This document shows positions 19,213 through 28,780 of a stretch of 64,000 nt of DNA, piece by piece. Under the pieces are notes generated by a model. It made no database searches, had not been told where the DNA came from, and saw only the letters and a program-made list of their open reading frames with translations. This DNA is from Andreesenia angusta (lineage in GTDB: Bacteria; Bacillota; Clostridia; Tissierellales; Gottschalkiaceae), in NCBI RefSeq assembly GCF_001855385.1, contig NZ_MKIE01000001.1, positions 301,448 through 365,447 on the forward strand. Reading direction: 5' to 3'. Position 1 is the first letter of the stretch, and every line of letters starts with the position of its first letter. The position numbers and the translations under genes were made by a program.

Positions 19213-19749
19213 ATGGATGCTATAACCGCTATTTCAGAGAGAAAAGGAATTAAGAAGTTTCATGACCAGTCGCTGCCTAAGGTCATAATAGAGAATATAC
19301 TGGACTTGGCCACAAAGGCGCCTTCGTGCAAGAACAGGCAGCCTTGGAAGTTCGCAATAGTTCAAGGCGATATGATTTTAGAGCTTAAAGATCTTGTGGA
19401 GTCCAGTCCGAAAGATTTGGACATAGATTTAACCTGCGTTGAAAACGCTTCTGCCGTTATATTTGTGTTCAACAGACTGTCTAGGACAGAAGACGATTAC
19501 AGCGAGAACAAGTTGATTATGGATTCGCTTTCCATAGGTTCGGCAATCCAGAACATACTGCTTGTATCCGAGACTTTCAAGCTTGGCTCACTGCTTGTAT
19601 CTGACTTTATAGAGCTTGGAGATGAAGTAGCCGAGTGGCTAGGTGAGTCGGACCAGCTGGTGTCCGGGATATTAATAGGGTTTCCAGACGAAAACCCGAA
19701 AGGCAGACCTAAGGTTCACTACAGCGAAGTCAGCAAATGGTATGAATAG
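19213..19749 (+). CDS. Nitroreductase family protein
   Basis: Probable FMN-dependent oxidoreductase of 178 residues. The N-terminus AITAISERKGIKKFHDQ and ATKAPSCKNRQPWKFAIV are the family's FMN-binding pattern (RRSxRxF and APSxxNxQPW), and GSAIQNILL is the dimer-helix motif. ATG 19213 has GGGGGA seven bases before; an earlier in-frame ATG at 19192 lacks a site. The substrate cannot be predicted. It stands alone, convergent with the tetrapyrrole operon and sharing its terminator. Confidence 0.85.
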   Translation: MDAITAISERKGIKKFHDQSLPKVIIENILDLATKAPSCKNRQPWKFAIVQGDMILELKDLVESSPKDLDIDLTCVENASAVIFVFNRLSRTEDDYSENKLIMDSLSIGSAIQNILLVSETFKLGSLLVSDFIELGDEVAEWLGESDQLVSGILIGFPDENPKGRPKVHYSEVSKWYE

Positions 19750-19752
19750 TAA

Positions 19753-19777
19753 AGCGAGCAGGGATATCCTGCTCGCT
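19753..19777. terminator. Hairpin between nitroreductase and hemL (bidirectional)
   Basis: Ten-base perfect stem AGCGAGCAGG / CCTGCTCGCT with a five-base loop, between the two converging stop codons. T-runs are short on both sides, so termination strength is uncertain. Confidence 0.65.
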
Positions 19778-21044
19778 AAAATTGTCTTAAGGCCTCTAAG
19801 AACCTATCTATATCGCTCTCTGTATGGGCTGCAGAGAAAAACATGGCTTCAAACTGCGAAGGCGACATATACACTCCGCTTGCGGTCATATGCTTGAAGA
19901 CTTTCGAGTAGAGCTCTGTGTCTGAAGCTTTTGCATCTTCGTAGCTCTCCACCTTTCCACCTTGGTTGTAGAATATAGTCATCATGGACTTGAAACGGTT
20001 TACGACTACAGGAAGTCCCTTTTCTTTTGCGATTTCCAGCACTCCGCTCTCCATCTTTTCCGCAAGACGCTCTATGTGATCGTATATATTGGGGTTTTCA
20101 TGGAGCTTTTTAAGCGTGGCATATCCGGCCGCCATCACTATTGGATTTCCCGACATAGTTCCAGCCTGATAAACTCCTCCAAGCGGAGACAGCTTCTCCA
20201 TTATATCTCTTCTGCCTCCGTAGGCTCCTGAAGGAAGTCCTCCTCCCATCACCTTTGCAAACGTGGTTATGTCTGGCGCTATCCCGTACAGACTCTGTGC
20301 ACCTTTGTACGCAACCCTGAACCCTGTCATAACCTCGTCGAATATATGCAGCGCTCCGTGTCTCTTGCAGAGTTTGTCCAGCTCCTCTAGGAACTCCGGT
20401 TTAGCTGGGACCACTCCCATATTGCCTGCCACAGGCTCTATTATAACTCCCGCTATATCCTCTCCGTGCTTTTCAAACAGCGACTTTACGCTCTCTATGT
20501 CGTTGTAGTCGGCAAGCAGAGTGTTTCTTATTATCTCCTCTGGAACACCTTCCGATCCCGGTATGCCTTCGGTCATAACCCCAGAGCCTGCACTTATCAG
20601 AAATCCGTCAAAATGTCCGTGGTAGCACCCTCCGAACTTGACTATCTTGCTTCTTCCAGTATAACCTCTTGCAAGCCTTGAAGCGCTCATGGTGGCCTCT
20701 GTTCCCGAGTTGACCATTCTTATCATGTCTACGTTGTCCACTGTCTGGCATATATGCCTTGAAAGTCTGAGTTCAAGCTCTGTAGGGCTTCCGAAAGCTA
20801 TGCCCTTTTTGGTGGTCTCTATCATGGCCTCGACTACATCTCTGTCTGCATGGCCAAGTATCATAGGGCCCCATGCTCCCACGTAGTCGGTGTAGACTTT
20901 TCCGTCTTCATCTGTGAGATATGCGCCTTCTCCTCTCGCTATGACAGGCGGATCTATGTCCAGTCCCTTGTACGCTCTTACAGGGCTGTTCACCCCTCCG
21001 GGCATGTATTTTTTTGACTCTTCGAATATATCTGCGTTTCTCAA
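19776..21044 (-). CDS. hemL: Glutamate-1-semialdehyde 2,1-aminomutase
   Basis: Converts glutamate-1-semialdehyde to 5-aminolevulinate, second step of the C5 tetrapyrrole route. PLP-enzyme features: [15 protein letters not shown] near the N-terminus, [19 protein letters not shown] and the PLP Lys in [18 protein letters not shown]. The start is TTG 21044, overlapping the hemB stop (TTTGA) with GGAGGGGATAA before it, giving 422 residues; the longer reading to 21065 runs into hemB. Last gene of the long tetrapyrrole operon. Confidence 0.96.
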   Translation of the reverse strand: MRNADIFEESKKYMPGGVNSPVRAYKGLDIDPPVIARGEGAYLTDEDGKVYTDYVGAWGPMILGHADRDVVEAMIETTKKGIAFGSPTELELRLSRHICQTVDNVDMIRMVNSGTEATMSASRLARGYTGRSKIVKFGGCYHGHFDGFLISAGSGVMTEGIPGSEGVPEEIIRNTLLADYNDIESVKSLFEKHGEDIAGVIIEPVAGNMGVVPAKPEFLEELDKLCKRHGALHIFDEVMTGFRVAYKGAQSLYGIAPDITTFAKVMGGGLPSGAYGGRRDIMEKLSPLGGVYQAGTMSGNPIVMAAGYATLKKLHENPNIYDHIERLAEKMESGVLEIAKEKGLPVVVNRFKSMMTIFYNQGGKVESYEDAKASDTELYSKVFKHMTASGVYMSPSQFEAMFFSAAHTESDIDRFLEALRQF

Positions 21045-22015
21045 ATTATCCCCTCCTCTATCCATTTTGAAGCTTCAAGGGCAAAGTAAGTTATTATAAG
21101 GTCTGCCCCAGCTCTCTTTATAGAAGTCAGCACTTCCATCGCGAGCCGCTTCTCGTCTATCATGCCGCTTTTTCCGGCAGCCTTTATCATGGCGTATTCT
21201 CCACTTACGTTGTAGGCCACTATCGGAACGTCGAACCTATCCCTCGCCTTGCTTATTATATCCAGATATGAAAGCGCAGGCTTGACCATCACCATATCTG
21301 CACCCTGTGCCACATCCTCGGCTATTTCGTCCATGGCCTCCCTGACGCTCCCTATGTCCATCTGGTAAGTCTTTCTGTCCCCAAACTGGGGCTTAGAGCC
21401 TGCTGCCGACCTGAACGGGCCGTAGAAAGAAGATGCGTATTTCGCACTGTATGAGAGTATTCCCACTCCAGAGTACCCATATTTGTCAAGTGTCTCCCTT
21501 ATAGCCAGCACTCTTCCGTCCATCATGTCGGAAGGCGCAACCATGTCTGCGCCGGCCTTAGCGTGGGAAAGAGCTATTCTGGAGAGATACTCCACAGTCT
21601 TGTCGTTGTCCACCACATCCCCATCCAGTATACCGCAGTGTCCGTGGTCTGTGTACTGGCACATGCACACATCTGTTATGACGTAGAGCTCCGGATCTAG
21701 CTCCTTTAGCTTGGAGACAGCCCTTTGGACCACTCCGCTGCCCTCCCATGCGCTCTTCCCAGTCTCGTCCTTTGTTTCAGGTATGCCGAACACCAGCACG
21801 CCCTTTATGCCCGCAAAGTGGACACTGTCCACAAACTCATTTAGTCTGTCCACAGAGTAGTGGTAGTTGCCTTCAAGCCCATCTATCTCAGACTTTATCC
21901 CTTCTCCTTCCACCACGAATACAGGGTATATAAAGTCCTCTCTTGAAATCCTGGTCTCCCTGACCATATCCCTTATGGCTCCGTTCGCCCTAAGCCTTCT
22001 GTGTCTTTTGTACAT
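21041..22015 (-). CDS. hemB: Porphobilinogen synthase (5-aminolevulinate dehydratase)
   Basis: Condenses two 5-aminolevulinate molecules into porphobilinogen. The 324 residues contain the zinc-site Cys cluster [14 protein letters not shown], so a zinc-dependent form, and the two Schiff-base lysines in [15 protein letters not shown] and [13 protein letters not shown]-terminus [18 protein letters not shown] is typical. It ends four bases inside hemL. Upstream sits a small membrane protein gene. Confidence 0.97.
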   Translation of the reverse strand: MYKRHRRLRANGAIRDMVRETRISREDFIYPVFVVEGEGIKSEIDGLEGNYHYSVDRLNEFVDSVHFAGIKGVLVFGIPETKDETGKSAWEGSGVVQRAVSKLKELDPELYVITDVCMCQYTDHGHCGILDGDVVDNDKTVEYLSRIALSHAKAGADMVAPSDMMDGRVLAIRETLDKYGYSGVGILSYSAKYASSFYGPFRSAAGSKPQFGDRKTYQMDIGSVREAMDEIAEDVAQGADMVMVKPALSYLDIISKARDRFDVPIVAYNVSGEYAMIKAAGKSGMIDEKRLAMEVLTSIKRAGADLIITYFALEASKWIEEGII

Positions 22016-22030
22016 ATATTTCGCTCCCTT

Positions 22031-22234
22031 CTAAAAAAAGCTCTCCGCATACTTTATCCAGTAGTAGACTACATATATCCATCCCAGTAGCCCGTGTATT
22101 ATAGCCCAGCCTATAGAGCCGTTGGCCGTGTATGACACGACTATGGCCAGAGCACTTCCAAAACCTATCCCCGACTTGACCGCCTCTTCTGGATATATAA
22201 GCCCTTTTTTTCCGCATCCGTCTCCGCAGCTCAT
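22031..22234 (-). CDS. Small Cys-containing membrane protein inside the tetrapyrrole operon (unknown)
   Basis: A 67-residue protein that begins MSCGDGCGKKG, followed by one or two hydrophobic helices (about residues 23-42 and 45-60) with Gly and Trp. I do not recognise the family. ATG 22234 has AGGGAG at eight bases; a GTG at 22243 is a weaker choice. It lies 12 bases after cobA-hemD and 15 before hemB, so it is certainly co-transcribed with both. The CxxxC motif could bind a metal or be redox active, but that is a guess. Confidence 0.75.
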   Translation of the reverse strand: MSCGDGCGKKGLIYPEEAVKSGIGFGSALAIVVSYTANGSIGWAIIHGLLGWIYVVYYWIKYAESFF

Positions 22235-22246
22235 CTCAACCACTCC

Positions 22247-23710
22247 CTAGATTTTCTCTAAAATTTTCACCATGCTCTCCATCGTGTGTGTTTCGCTGAC
22301 TTCGCATTCAAGCCCCTGCGACTTTATCTCCTGCTCCGTGATGGGACCTATGGCCACCAGCTTCTTCTCTCTCAAGCTTTCAGCGCCAAATAGCTCCACC
22401 ATCTTCTTGACTGTAGATGGAGAGGTGAAGAGCACTATGTCCACATCCTCAAGGGATTCATAGCCCCTAGTCTGCCCTGTCTTCACCCTGTAAAGCACAA
22501 CTTCATCTATCGAGACGTCTTGAGCTAAAAGACATTTTTTCAGTACATCCCTTGAAAGTTCAGACTTGGGATGCAGCACTCTCTCACCCCTAGCTATCCT
22601 CTCTTTGAGACCTTCCGCCAAGCTCTCCATCACAAAGTGGTCTGCCGTGAATTCCGGCACTATCCCCCTGGCTTTTAAAGCTTCCGCAGTCTTTGGCCCT
22701 ATGGCCGGAAACTTGGCCTTGAGCTTTCTGATATCATATTCCATTTCCACCAGGCTGTCAAAAAAATAGTTGACGGCATTTACAGAGCTAAGCACTATAT
22801 AGTCATATTCCGAGAGCTTCTCGCTGTGTGAATTCAAGGCATCTGGAATCACTTCTGTCTCTATGGAGTTTATCTCCGTGACCTCAGCCCCGAGGTCTAG
22901 CAGCATCTCTCTCATCTCTCTGGCCTGCTCTTTGGAGCGTGTAATACATATGTTTTTTCCGAAGAGAGGCTTTTGGGAATACCAGTCCAGCTTTTCGCTT
23001 AAAGACACTACCTGTCCAACTGCTATTATGCAAGGCGACTCGAGTCCGGCCTGCTCCACTTTCTCCGCTATATCACAGAGAGTTCCGACTACAGATACCT
23101 GCTTGGAAGTCGTTCCCTTCATTACAACCGCCGCAGGCGTCTGAGCGTCTAGTCCGTTTGAGATCAGCCCTTCTCTTATTGTGTCCAGATTCCCAAGCCC
23201 CATCATAAATATAAGCGTTCCCTTCAGCTTTGACACTGTCTTCCAGTCTATGTCTAAATGCTTGGCTGTCTTTCCCGTGAACACGTGGAAGCTCTGGGCC
23301 ATGCCCCTTTGAGTCATAGGTATTCCCGCGTACTCCAGCACAGCTATAGATGAGGTTATACCCGGCACCACCTCGAACTCTATGCCTTCCTCAAGCAACC
23401 TGAGCGCTTCTTCTCCACCTCTTCCAAACACATAGGGGTCTCCGCCCTTGACCCTTCCTACCGTATGGCCTTGCTTTGCATAGCTGACGAGCATCTCGTT
23501 TATCTCGTCCTGCGTCTTGTAGTGGCTTCCAGGCTTCTTGCCGCAGTAGTACACCTTACAGCCTGGCTTTGCATACTTGAGTATGCTGTCGCTTGAAAGC
23601 CTGTCGTATAGGATTACGTCACATTTCGACATAACTCTAGTTGCCTTCAAAGTCACCAGTTCTTCGTCCCCCGGCCCTGCACCTATCAAATAGACTTTTC
23701 CGACACTCAT
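22247..23710 (-). CDS. cobA-hemD: Uroporphyrinogen-III C-methyltransferase / uroporphyrinogen-III synthase fusion
   Basis: Bifunctional 487-residue enzyme. Residues 1-240 are SUMT: LIGAGPGDEELVTLKA, GRVKGGDPYVFGRGGEE, VPGITSS and GIPMTQRG; it methylates uroporphyrinogen III at C2 and C7 to precorrin-2. Residues 255-487 are HemD, with ICITRSKEQAREM, VLSSVNAV and VLFTSPSTVKKMVE; it closes and inverts ring D of hydroxymethylbilane. Such fusions are common in Clostridia. It acts between HemC and the precorrin-2 dehydrogenase encoded upstream in the same operon. Confidence 0.97.
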   Translation of the reverse strand: MSVGKVYLIGAGPGDEELVTLKATRVMSKCDVILYDRLSSDSILKYAKPGCKVYYCGKKPGSHYKTQDEINEMLVSYAKQGHTVGRVKGGDPYVFGRGGEEALRLLEEGIEFEVVPGITSSIAVLEYAGIPMTQRGMAQSFHVFTGKTAKHLDIDWKTVSKLKGTLIFMMGLGNLDTIREGLISNGLDAQTPAAVVMKGTTSKQVSVVGTLCDIAEKVEQAGLESPCIIAVGQVVSLSEKLDWYSQKPLFGKNICITRSKEQAREMREMLLDLGAEVTEINSIETEVIPDALNSHSEKLSEYDYIVLSSVNAVNYFFDSLVEMEYDIRKLKAKFPAIGPKTAEALKARGIVPEFTADHFVMESLAEGLKERIARGERVLHPKSELSRDVLKKCLLAQDVSIDEVVLYRVKTGQTRGYESLEDVDIVLFTSPSTVKKMVELFGAESLREKKLVAIGPITEQEIKSQGLECEVSETHTMESMVKILEKI

Positions 23711-23720
23711 ATTCTCCCTC

Positions 23721-24587
23721 CTATCCTCTCTTTACAAGCTCTGCCAGTTTCCTGCCCAGTGCAATATAGTCCTCTGCATGTCCGTAGACATCTTTCTTTA
23801 CAAGCACACCTTCCAGCTCGAATATACCGACCATGTACAGCTTGTCTCTTTCAAGCTTGGAGTATGCCCCTATTGGGGTATGGCAGTCTCCGTTCATCTC
23901 TCTCATAAAGCTCCTCTCGGCCTCTATCCTGACTCTCTCTTCGTATATATCCAGCTGCCTAAAGATGCTGTCTGATTCGGAATCTCTAAGAGTCTCAACA
24001 CCTATGGCTCCCTGCCCCACAGCAGGCACAAACTCGGTAGGGTCGAAGTAGTCTGTTACGAGATGCTCAAGCTCCATTCTCTTGAGTCCAGCAGCTGCAA
24101 GCATTATCCCGTCCAGATTTTCGCCCTCTATCTTGGAGATTCTAGTCTGTATATTCCCCCTGACAGGCACGACCTCTATATCAGGCCTTATGGCTTTTAT
24201 CTGGGCCTTCCTCCTCAGGCTGGAAGTCCCTATTTTCGCACCATGTTTCAAGTCTGCAAAAGGCGCTCGCCCTATAAACGCATCTCGCTCGTCCTCTCTC
24301 TCTGGGATAGCGGATATGGTGAAGAGGTCCATCATCTCGTATGGAACGTCTTTCATGCTATGTACCGCCCCGTGGGCTCTGCCGTCCACAAGAGCATCTT
24401 CCACGTCTTTTACAAAGACACCTTTGCCGCCTATCTTGTCTATAGTGACGTCCAGCCTCTTGTCGCCAAGCGTCTCTATCAGCAATTTCTCGCTCTTTAA
24501 GCCCAGCTTTTCCTGCACCAAATCTCCTACCCTGTCGGCCTGAGCTTGGGCCAAAAGTGACCTTCTAGTCGCAAGTACTATTGTCAA
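23721..24587 (-). CDS. hemC: Porphobilinogen deaminase (hydroxymethylbilane synthase)
   Basis: Joins four porphobilinogen units. The dipyrromethane cofactor Cys is C235 in MNGDCHTPIGAYSK. GTSSLRRKAQ and VPVRGNIQTRISK are substrate/cofactor-binding motifs, and residues 69-79 contain GAVHSMKDVP. TTG start at 24587 with GGAGGTGATTTAA before it, overlapping the previous gene by 23 bases. 288 residues is slightly short but complete. Confidence 0.97.
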   Translation of the reverse strand: MTIVLATRRSLLAQAQADRVGDLVQEKLGLKSEKLLIETLGDKRLDVTIDKIGGKGVFVKDVEDALVDGRAHGAVHSMKDVPYEMMDLFTISAIPEREDERDAFIGRAPFADLKHGAKIGTSSLRRKAQIKAIRPDIEVVPVRGNIQTRISKIEGENLDGIMLAAAGLKRMELEHLVTDYFDPTEFVPAVGQGAIGVETLRDSESDSIFRQLDIYEERVRIEAERSFMREMNGDCHTPIGAYSKLERDKLYMVGIFELEGVLVKKDVYGHAEDYIALGRKLAELVKRG

Positions 24588-25227
24588 TTAAATCACCTCC
24601 GTATAAAGTCTGAATCGTACTGTCGCCCTTGCCCGCTCTGTAGAGCTCGTAGAATTCCTCTGTGTTCACAAACGCCATGACTTCTCTCTTGCGCTCTGAG
24701 TCTTTTATTCTGCTTCTCAGTGAGCCGACGTACTCCACAAAGTCGTCGTACTCCTCTATGAGAGACTTCAGCTTCTGCCCCAGAAAAACAGATGTCTTGG
24801 GGCTTCCATATCTCGTTCCGATGGCTACCTTTATATTCTCTGTCTCAAATTCCGCCATCACAGATGCCCTTCCCTCTCTGTAGTCTGGAAGGTATATGTA
24901 GAGCTTGCCCAAAGACCTGCATTCCTCAGCTATTCTGCTGTTCAGTCTCTGGTCGGACGTTCCTACTATTACCAGCTCGTAATCCTGCAGCATATCTCTG
25001 CTGTAGATGGAGCTAAGCAGCCTGACTTTGGGGTTCTCAAGGGATATGCTCCTTATGCCCTCTGCAAACTCCTCTGACAGCACGTCTACACTGAAGCCTC
25101 TAGATGCAAACGAAGCGAGCTTTATATATCCTGCTCTTCCGCCCCCCACTATAAGCACTCTGGAGCTCGAAAGCAAGTCTATTGCCTTTGAGTTCAACAA
25201 AATATCTTCTCTATTATCTTCAAACAC
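24565..25227 (-). CDS. Precorrin-2 dehydrogenase / sirohydrochlorin ferrochelatase-like (CysG N-terminal, Met8 type)
   Basis: NAD-dependent dehydrogenase that converts precorrin-2 to sirohydrochlorin, the branch point for siroheme and cobalamin. The Rossmann motif VLIVGGGRAGYIKLASF lies near residue 25 and the family motif YGSPKTSVFLGQKLKSLIEE in the middle. The usual GRSP-type loop reads RYGSPKTS. The gene overlaps hemA by 34 bases. GTG 25227 has AGGAG at good spacing; family N-termini are shorter, so TTG 25200 or 25197 are alternatives. Confidence 0.88.
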   Translation of the reverse strand: MFEDNREDILLNSKAIDLLSSSRVLIVGGGRAGYIKLASFASRGFSVDVLSEEFAEGIRSISLENPKVRLLSSIYSRDMLQDYELVIVGTSDQRLNSRIAEECRSLGKLYIYLPDYREGRASVMAEFETENIKVAIGTRYGSPKTSVFLGQKLKSLIEEYDDFVEYVGSLRSRIKDSERKREVMAFVNTEEFYELYRAGKGDSTIQTLYGGDLIDNSTCD

Positions 25228-26378
25228 TCTTCTCCTCTTCCCTTCAGCGTCTCGGATTTCATAACCTCTATGGCCCTGTTTAGGTATGCGCTTGAAGCGC
25301 TCTCTATCATCTGCCTTGCCAGCTCATCCACATCTCTACTCTCTCTCTTGTTACGGAAAGTCCTGTGCCTAGACTCCACTATCTCCGAGGACTTTCTCTG
25401 CATCTCCGCTATTGTTTCAGCAAGCTCCGAAGTGGCTTTCCAATGGTAGAACTCCTCTATATAGCTCTCTATTATCCCCCGCTTACTCTCCATAAGTGCA
25501 GCCCTCTTTTTCTGGTTTTCATCGTCTATCCTTCTGAGCATGTCTATATTGTAGACCTCTATCTCTGGGTCTGAGTAGACCGACTCCGATACGTCCCTTG
25601 GGACCGCCAGGTCGAAGATAAGCTTTCCCTTGAGCGCATCTTCATGCTCAACCACCACGTGGGGTGCTGAAGTGGAGGAAATTATACAGTCCACTTCGCC
25701 GTAGTAGCGGCTTCTCTCGGAATACTCTATCACTTCCACGCGCGAGTCCATGACTTGGACACCGTTGCTGTCCCGAACCACCAGATACACTTTTTCGGCC
25801 TGCGAAGACAGCAGATATTTAAGCGTCAGCTTCCCGACATCTCCATACCCTATTATCATGTAGTGACTGGCATACCTTCTTCTTGATTCGCTTACAGCTA
25901 TAGAGGACGAGGAGACTGGAATTTCGTGCAGCTTAGACTCAGCCCTAAAGGTCTTCCCGCATCTTATGGACTTCCGAAAAAGCGATGAAAACTCCTTGCC
26001 CACGCTCTTCTCCTCTAGTGCATCCCCATAGGCCGACTTTATCTGGGACAGTATTTGTTCTTCCCCTAGCACCACAGAGAGAAATCCGGACGAAAGGTGC
26101 ATCAGATGTTCCACAGCCTCTCGTCCTTCAAGGCTGTACACATACTTTGAAAGCCTCTCGTCCCAGCCCATTACTCTGAAAAGCTCCTCTGTAACGCTCT
26201 TCTTCTGGATCTTGGGCTTAAAGTAGACTTCTGTCCTGTTGCATGTGCTGAGTATCACTGCTTCCTCGAATATCTCCTTGAGCTCGTTAAGCTTGCGTCT
26301 TGTCTTTTTCTTTGAAACCGAAAACTTCTCCCTTATGACCACTGGAACGCTGTGGTCCACTCCAACTACTCCTATCAA
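25194..26378 (-). CDS. hemA: Glutamyl-tRNA reductase
   Basis: Reduces glutamyl-tRNA(Glu) to glutamate-1-semialdehyde, the entry of the C5 pathway. Catalytic C46 lies in ILSTCNRTE, GEEQILSQIKSAY is the conserved region, and the NADPH-binding segment has IIGYGDVGKLTLKYL. The C-terminus is a long helical dimerisation region. TTG start at 26378 overlaps the cbiJ stop (TTGA) with TTGGAGATGATAGA upstream. With hemL, hemB and hemC it forms the upstream route feeding the corrin genes of the same operon. Confidence 0.96.
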   Translation of the reverse strand: MIGVVGVDHSVPVVIREKFSVSKKKTRRKLNELKEIFEEAVILSTCNRTEVYFKPKIQKKSVTEELFRVMGWDERLSKYVYSLEGREAVEHLMHLSSGFLSVVLGEEQILSQIKSAYGDALEEKSVGKEFSSLFRKSIRCGKTFRAESKLHEIPVSSSSIAVSESRRRYASHYMIIGYGDVGKLTLKYLLSSQAEKVYLVVRDSNGVQVMDSRVEVIEYSERSRYYGEVDCIISSTSAPHVVVEHEDALKGKLIFDLAVPRDVSESVYSDPEIEVYNIDMLRRIDDENQKKRAALMESKRGIIESYIEEFYHWKATSELAETIAEMQRKSSEIVESRHRTFRNKRESRDVDELARQMIESASSAYLNRAIEVMKSETLKGRGEECLKIIEKIFC

Positions 26379-27094
26379 TCTATCATCTCCAAAATCTCGC
26401 CTATATCTGATATCCCGACTTCCTGATCTCTCCTTGAAAGTATAAGGGCCTCTATACCAAGTCGCCTGCAGGCCTCTATCTTCTCGGATGTACCTCCTCT
26501 GCTTCCGCTGTCTTTCATGACTACAAAATCAGCTCCGTAGTTTCGAAACATTGCCATGTTGAACTCCACCGTATACGGTCCCATGGCGGCGACTATGTCC
26601 TCTATCTTCACTCCGCTCGATACGCATTTCTCCAAGCTAAATACAGTCGGAAGCACTCTGTATATAAACCGATTGTATCTCTTCACGCTTTCAAACTCCT
26701 CTATGGTGTTTATACCCGTGGTGAAGAATACATTCCCGCTCACTGTCGAGATATAGCGCTTGAGCTCCTCTAGCGAACTGAACTGCTTTCCGAACTGCTC
26801 TTTAGAGGACTCCCTTACATACCTTATATGCTTCACGCCTGACCTTCGGCTGGCCTCCGTGGAGTTCTCTGTAGCCTCATAGGCAAAGGGATGACTCATG
26901 TCCACCACTGTCTCCACCGAGTTCTCCTCTATGAATACTACCATCTCCTCTAGCCCCATCTTGGAGACTATGCCGTTGCACCCTTTCAGCTGCTCAAGCC
27001 CTGCATACGTCGTAACAGTGACCACATAGTCGTCTCGCTTTATGGCCCTTGCAAGCTCCACCGCCTCAGAGGTGCCGCCCAATATCCATATCAA
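26375..27094 (-). CDS. cbiJ: Cobalt-precorrin-6A reductase
   Basis: NAD(P)H-dependent ring reductase of the anaerobic corrin pathway, 239 residues. N-terminus IWILGGTSEAVELARAI is the typical CbiJ/CobK nucleotide motif, and VVDMSHPFAYEATENS is the conserved central motif (DxxHPYAxxxTxN). TTG 27094 overlaps the cbiH stop. It follows CbiH, CbiG and CbiF in gene order. Confidence 0.94.
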   Translation of the reverse strand: MIWILGGTSEAVELARAIKRDDYVVTVTTYAGLEQLKGCNGIVSKMGLEEMVVFIEENSVETVVDMSHPFAYEATENSTEASRRSGVKHIRYVRESSKEQFGKQFSSLEELKRYISTVSGNVFFTTGINTIEEFESVKRYNRFIYRVLPTVFSLEKCVSSGVKIEDIVAAMGPYTVEFNMAMFRNYGADFVVMKDSGSRGGTSEKIEACRRLGIEALILSRRDQEVGISDIGEILEMID

Positions 27095-27810
27095 ATGCTG
27101 TACCCCCTAGGCGTGACTATATTGCCATCCTTGAAGTAGGTCTCCTTGTTTCCGACTATCACAACTGTCATCATGTCTATATCTTCAAAGTCCGTATCTC
27201 CCAGTGTAGAGGTCGACACGGCTTTCCCGAACCTTCCCGAGTTTTTCACTATACCCACAGGCGTTGAATCAGCCTTGTGCTCTCTTATTATTTCAAAGGC
27301 GCGCTCTATCTGCGTTGTCCTTGTCTTGCTCTTGGGGTTGTAGAGCGCTATTACAAAGTCGGCCTTTGAAGCCATCTCAAGCCTAGACTCTATCGTTTCC
27401 CAAGGAGTCAGAAGGTCGGACAAACTTATTGTACAGAAGTCATGCATTATAGGGGCCCCTAGCTCTGCGGCCGCCGAAAAAGCCGAGCTTATCCCCGGAA
27501 CGACTTCTATCTCGACTCCCTCCGCCATCTCGTGTATCGGCCCGGCCATTCCGTAAAGCCCTGAATCGCCTGTACTGACGATCGCAGTGGTCTTTCCAGC
27601 TCTGGCTGACTCTATTGCGGCCTTGCACCTCTCTAGCTCTCCGCGCATGCCTGTCTTTATCACCTCTTTCGCTTTCACCAGATCCCCTAAAAGCTCTATG
27701 TAAAAGCTGTAGCCCACTAGCACTTCTGACTCCTCTATGGCCTTTAGAGCTTTCAGCGTCATATTCTCTCTTCCTCCTGGCCCTATTCCCACTACGTAAA
27801 GCTTAGCCAT
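27091..27810 (-). CDS. cbiH: Cobalt-precorrin-3 C17-methyltransferase (ring contraction)
   Basis: SAM-dependent methyltransferase that methylates C17 and contracts the ring. KLYVVGIGPGGRENMTLKA is the N-terminal motif, VSTGDSGLYGMAGP and VVPGISSAFSAAA the SAM-binding motifs. The start at 27810 has GAGGAGG at seven bases and overlaps cbiG by eight bases; a longer reading to 27834 runs inside cbiG. About 239 residues. Confidence 0.95.
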   Translation of the reverse strand: MAKLYVVGIGPGGRENMTLKALKAIEESEVLVGYSFYIELLGDLVKAKEVIKTGMRGELERCKAAIESARAGKTTAIVSTGDSGLYGMAGPIHEMAEGVEIEVVPGISSAFSAAAELGAPIMHDFCTISLSDLLTPWETIESRLEMASKADFVIALYNPKSKTRTTQIERAFEIIREHKADSTPVGIVKNSGRFGKAVSTSTLGDTDFEDIDMMTVVIVGNKETYFKDGNIVTPRGYSI

Positions 27811-28780
27811 TTTCAATCCTCCTCGAAATAGCAAGAGTCATCCCGTCTCTCGCCTTCTTTTTCATGATAATCTCATCTCCCATAATCGCTGCACTGGCTT
27901 CGGCTACCGAGTTGGCGCCTACTTTGGACATCACAAACTCATTTTGCTCTGTCTCTACAGAGTTGAGCTCCGCTTTTGAAAAAAGCCTGAATTCGCATTC
28001 AAGCGATTCTGCAAGCTTCAAAAGGCCCTCTTCGTCGCACTTTATATCTATGCTTCCTATAGCCGCAACTGAGTGCATCGATATGTGTTGCTCACTGAGC
28101 GTGTCATCTATGTAGCGCTGAAGCTCCTCAAAGCTCTTGCCCCTCCTGCATCCTATACCTAAGTATATCACTTTAGGCCTTAATATACAGTGAGGCAAGT
28201 CAAATTCTGTATCAGTCTTGTAGTCTACGCATATCACGCCTTCATGGTCTTTCTCGGATATATTGCCGTACTTGAGCTTGTACAGGCTTGAAGCCCGAAG
28301 CGATATAGGTCTGTTTTCGACCATAAGAGCCGTTAAAGTCTTAGCATCCTCCATGGACTCTATGTGCAGATCGTACCTCTTTGCAAATTCGTCTATCGAG
28401 TCGATTCCACGTCCGTCTGAGGCCGTAGTGACTACAACCTCGGCCCCTATACTCTCGCCTACTTCTCCTGCCAGGTCATTTCCGCCCCCGATATGCCCCG
28501 AGAGAAGCGATATTGAATACCTGCCCAAGTCGTCTAAGACCACTACAGCTGGGTCTTCTGTCTTGTCTTTCACATGGGGAGCTATGTATCTCACGGCTAT
28601 CCCGACAGCCGATACAAATACGATTCCGTCGTAGTCCACGAAGAGCTTGGACATGTTCAACCTCAGTTCTCCGCCGAAAGAGCTTTTGTCGTACAGCTCC
28701 ACCTCATGGCTGAGCTGTGACTCCAGCTTCTCTGCCAATGCTCTTCCGCTGCCTGTAAATGAGATTACCGCGAGTTTCAT
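27803..28780 (-). CDS. cbiG: Cobalt-precorrin-5A hydrolase
   Basis: Opens the lactone of cobalt-precorrin-5A in the anaerobic pathway, releasing acetaldehyde. 325 residues with SAVGIAVRYIAPHVKDK and LLSGHIGGGNDLAGEVG in the N-terminal and central domain, and the C-terminal domain with GIGCRRGKSFEEL and GANSVAEASA. ATG 28780 overlaps the cbiF stop (ATGA). The reading frame stays open upstream to 28954, but that part lies entirely inside cbiF. Confidence 0.95.
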   Translation of the reverse strand: MKLAVISFTGSGRALAEKLESQLSHEVELYDKSSFGGELRLNMSKLFVDYDGIVFVSAVGIAVRYIAPHVKDKTEDPAVVVLDDLGRYSISLLSGHIGGGNDLAGEVGESIGAEVVVTTASDGRGIDSIDEFAKRYDLHIESMEDAKTLTALMVENRPISLRASSLYKLKYGNISEKDHEGVICVDYKTDTEFDLPHCILRPKVIYLGIGCRRGKSFEELQRYIDDTLSEQHISMHSVAAIGSIDIKCDEEGLLKLAESLECEFRLFSKAELNSVETEQNEFVMSKVGANSVAEASAAIMGDEIIMKKKARDGMTLAISRRIENG

